From positions 140,251-162,369 of the forward strand of contig NW_003143809.1 in the NCBI RefSeq assembly GCF_000003605.2: DNA of 22,119 nucleotides, given 5' to 3'. The DNA comes from Saccoglossus kowalevskii (lineage: Eukaryota; Hemichordata; Enteropneusta; Harrimaniidae). A program made the position numbers and the translations under genes. This document shows, in pieces, positions 19,016 to 22,119 of this stretch (position 1 is its first letter; the number at the start of each line of letters is the position of its first letter). A model generated the notes under the pieces. That model was not told the origin of the DNA. It was given only the letters and a program-made list of their open reading frames with translations, and did no database searches.

Positions 19016-20942
19016 CTGTAATACAGTCACTGATTTGTGGTATGTATAGTTGGACACAACGTGTAAATCTAGCTACACAGAAAAGAACTGATCTGGCCAG
19101 ACTCCACCATTTTATTTCAGGGGTTATTAAATAGTTTTAGCCGGAAAAAATTACATTTTCGGCAATTTATGCAAACAAGTGAAACCTATCCCAACACTCG
19201 ACATTATTTTTAAAAAAGTTTGAACCCCCTTGTGACAAAAATTACCATTCACATATTATTTAGTGACCACCCATTGTAAAGGCATCCCCCTATGCTATGA
19301 ATAACACATCCAAGGACAGATGAGGTCATTCTTTATGCAAATGAATACGGTCAGATTACTGGCAACTGTTATCATGTAAAACCATAAACACTCAAGTGGA
19401 ATAAGTAATCACAAAAACACCACCACCACTTATTATTTTTATTTATTTAAATTGGGAGACAAATATTCACCGAATATTCAGAAAATTGAAGGAAAAGTGT
19501 TACATGAGATGGTGACATGTCATTACCACATGTCATGCAAACTTTTGGAAAGACACAAGTACAGAGCCCACAAAACATGAATATTTTAACTTGTATTCTT
19601 AACATTACGAATTAATACTAATAACACGTGTCAACAAAACTAGAATGGAAGCTTATTCTTTAGCATTTATACGACGATTTAAAAAAAAATACATATATAT
19701 ATGAGATTAGATTGTGCTCATATCATCTATTGGTAAAATCACAAACGTAGACCAAAAAATGAGTGACAATTAACTCAAACTGGTATATCCATCAAAAAGC
19801 ACTAAATCATGAGTTTTGATAATGAAATGAAGAGAAACATTGAAAATATCAGCGCCATATTTTTTTAATCACAATTATTATTCGCGTAGCAAACAACATT
19901 CGCAGTTGAAACAAAGTTTAATCCCTATATTATATAAAAGACTAAACAGGAACAGCTGGTGGAGGGATTTCACTTTTGTGGTTTATTTTTTTGTATTTGT
20001 TGACACTAGAGGGCGCTAAACTAAGCAATAACTTCCAAACGTATTACATTGGCAGTACGACTGTAGAAAATGTGCCTGTAAATGATGATATATTGCACTT
20101 GTTTTAACAGAACAAAGTACATACATTAACGCCTGTTGACAAAGATTAGATTGTTGTACTATAAATACAAATAAAAAAATGATGGTAAATTAGTTTTCAA
20201 AAATCTTTTTTATATACAAAATTGTTCTTTTTATATAATGATTTTTGATGATTAAGCTTTGTGTTTGTATACAAATGTTCTATATGTCAACAACAAAAAT
20301 AATTTCTAATAGAGATCAAGAACATGTAAATGGAACTTTAATTACTATGTTTTAACATCAATTACTCAAGGCTCAAGTAAAAATTAAAAAGTAATTCTGT
20401 CTCATGACCTCCTGTACTGCATATCTAGTGATGGAATTTCACAGCACTTTATTATCTATACAAGTTCATTGTCTGGTAAATTACACTATACCACCCACAG
20501 AGGTACATCAAATAATCACTAATAATTTGGTGATGTTGCTTCAAAAGTTGTGTGAGGTTAATGAAATAAAGGTTCAAAGGTTTATTTTAATTACATTAAT
20601 GTGTGTACAGATTTTTAATTAAACTTATTTATGTAATATTTTGTATACATTAATGAAATGGTAGTAACATTAATCATAAAGATAAAAGATCTGTCTTTTA
20701 CCTCCATGCATTAATCCATTTGCATAGTATTTGGTTATAATAATTGGTTTGCAAATGTTAATTTATTTACAGTATTTTCATAAATGACTTATAGTATAAA
20801 CTACTGCAGTGTTGTACATCTTTTTCACATTTTTGTTTTACACTTAAACTCACCAACACTTATTCATACTCTATTCATATTCATACTGTATCTATTTTGC
20901 AATAAATAAATTGTACTCACAGCCAATACAAGCAAGTAGATT
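19016..20942. other. AT-rich non-coding stretch
   Basis: No supported gene. It includes a CTCF-like site at 20003-20016, a short AT-repeat at 19680-19702, and an imperfect hairpin TAAAAGATCTGTCTTTTA near 20684-20701. The ORF at 20404-20622 has no coding character. Confidence 0.5.
20003..20016 (+). promoter_or_regulatory. CTCF-like core motif
   Basis: ACACTAGAGGGCGC matches the bilaterian CTCF core CCASYAGRKGGCRS at 13 of 14 positions (first base A for C). It is a GC-rich word standing alone in AT-rich DNA. Similar words also occur inside animal SINEs, so an origin from a repeat is possible. Confidence 0.35.
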
Positions 20943-21266
20943 AAAAAAAAAAATTGAGGTCACCAGCATATTTTTTGAGAAAATTATGATTATATTTTTA
21001 AATAGTAACCATTTTGACAGTATTAGAACACTTTTAACATTGATTCCTATGGTGGTGATATTATCCGATATAAGAAAAAATTATATACTGTGAATGATTG
21101 ATAGTCCACTTTCTGTTATCCTGAATTACCGGTATATTTCAAAAGTCTGGGTTTTAAAAATTGATGAAAAAATCTGTTTTGCAAAACATTTCTTTCAATG
21201 CAACTCTAATAATCACCAAATAATCCTAAAATACAGAACTGTAGCACAACAGAATGCTGTTTCATG
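20943..21266 (+). repeat. Dispersed repeat copy 2 (pairs with 8106-8420)
   Basis: Same orientation and same order of landmarks as copy 1, from GAGGTCACCAGC to AATGCTGTTTCATG, with several small indels and a TACCGGTATAT insertion-like stretch near 21128. The short frame at 20911-21093 is a by-product. Confidence 0.7.
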
Positions 21267-21359
21267 TTAAAATAAATAAATAAAAAATAAATATCTCATG
21301 TGATATGTGATTAACTTCCTTAAAAATCTAGCCTGCTTGAATATTCAACACATGTTGCG

Positions 21360-22046
21360 AACACCTAATTTTGAATATAAAATATTCAAACCAGCACCTA
21401 ATTTTGAATATGACTTAGTCAAACCAGCACCTAATTTTGAATATAAAATAGTTAAACCAGCACCTAATTTTGAATATAAAATAGTCAAACCAGCACCTAA
21501 TTTTGAATATAAAATACCCAAACCAGCAGCTAATTTTGAATATAAAATACTCAAACCAGCACCTAATTTTGAATATAAAATAGTCAAACCAGCACCTAAC
21601 TTTGAATATAAAAAAGTCAAACCAGCACTTAACTTTGAATATAAAATAGTCAAACCAGCACCTAATTTTGAATATAAAATAGTCAAACCAGCACCTAACT
21701 TTGAATATAAAATAGTCAAACCAGCACCTTACTTTGAATATAAAATAGTCAAACCAGCACCTAACTTTGAATATAAAATAGTCAAACCAGCACCTAATTT
21801 TGAATATAAAATAGTCAAACCAGCACCTAATTTTGAATATAAAATAGTCAAACCAGCACCTAACTTTGAATATAAAATAGTCAAACCAGCACCTAATTTT
21901 GAATATAAAATAGTCAAACCAGCACCTAATTTTGAATATGAAATGAGTCAAACCAGCACCTAATTTTGAATATGAAATGAGTCAAACCAGCACCTAATTT
22001 TGAATATAAAATAGTCAAACCAGCACCTAACTTTGAATATAAACAA
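21360..22046. repeat. 33-bp minisatellite, about 21 copies
   Basis: The unit is CACCTAATTTTGAATATAAA plus ATAGTCAAACCAG. Eighteen units lie in register from 21360 to 21945. Units 18 and 19 carry one extra base (AAATGAGTC for AAATAGTC, 34 bp), and three further units follow the frame break to 22046. Because the unit is a multiple of three and has no stop in one plus and two minus frames, long open frames appear: 218 codons on plus from a GTG at 21307 (first ATG at 21352), and 178, 124 and 62 codons on minus. The plus frame would encode KPAPNFEYKIV repeats. Private variants are mostly amino-acid changing (D/L, P, A/L, K, L, Y) while only a shared T/C variant is silent, which argues against selection on protein. 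Confidence 0.95.
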
Positions 22047-22062
22047 GACATGAAATGTCACA

Positions 22063-22119
22063 GTCCCCGTTATTTGATTATAAAGTAGTACAAGGAACAT
22101 CTGCAAACAGGTGAATGAA
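22063..22119 (+). mobile_element. Truncated end of a second AGTCCCCGTT-type element
   Basis: CACAGTCCCCGTTATTTGATT resembles the left end of the element at 6613 (CACAGTCCCTGTTAGTTATT) and carries the exact AGTCCCCGTT terminal decamer. The element would run off the right edge of the window. Only the first 57 bases are visible, so the call rests on the terminus. Confidence 0.4.

Noticed and set aside
21345-21951. Minus-strand open frames of 62-178 codons in the minisatellite
   Set aside because: They arise because the 33-bp unit lacks stops in those frames, and they have no start context or non-repetitive part.

Overview
The window looks like nuclear DNA from an animal, most likely a marine invertebrate. 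It is AT-rich and has no operons or long intact reading frames. It carries tandem satellites, a broken LINE, short palindromic and terminal-inverted-repeat elements, and candidate exons with animal-type splice signals. The style of the interspersed repeats (units rich in ATGGCCGCCATTTTGAAT ending in a CCCCGTT...AACGGGG hairpin, and many ACATGTA words) reminds me of hemichordate, lancelet or mollusc genomes. I cannot fix the species from sequence alone.

Layout. Bases 1-697 are six identical copies of a 116-bp tandem repeat that continues off the left edge. Bases 698-2500 are featureless AT-rich DNA. At 2778-2895 (minus) is the best protein-coding candidate, the last coding exon of an unidentified gene, with an acceptor on one side and a stop codon plus poly(A) signal on the other. 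Bases 2896-6612 are mostly non-coding, with a degenerate CACCTGA-type minisatellite (5200-5325), a MITE relic and one weak plus-strand exon candidate. Bases 6613-7670 are an interspersed element made of five degenerate units of about 150 bp, with 10-bp inverted ends. Bases 8106-8420 are one copy of a dispersed repeat whose second copy lies at 20943-21266.

Bases 10208-11697 hold a pair of diverged inverted arms around a 1.1-kb spacer, possibly a foldback or DNA element. Bases 12098-12134 are an (ATTCT)n microsatellite, 12311-12480 a duplicated block, and 12766-12842 a tRNA-like, SINE-type segment on the minus strand. Bases 14772-15310 are six copies of an 89-bp tandem repeat. It abuts the 3' end of a 5'-truncated, frameshifted LINE (15322-15877, minus), which in turn meets a palindromic MITE (15878-16089). 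Bases 17974-18100 (plus) and 18796-19015 (minus) are weaker exon candidates. Bases 21360-22046 are a 33-bp minisatellite that happens to be open on both strands. A truncated second end of the CCCCGTT-type element closes the window.

No gene system can be reconstructed. The minus-strand exon at 2.8 kb, and perhaps the one at 18.8 kb, suggest that much of the window is intron or flank of one minus-strand gene, but linking them is inference. I see no evidence for a novel multi-gene system. The most interesting items are the hidden terminal exon, the three young tandem arrays, the inverted pair and the nested LINE/MITE junction.
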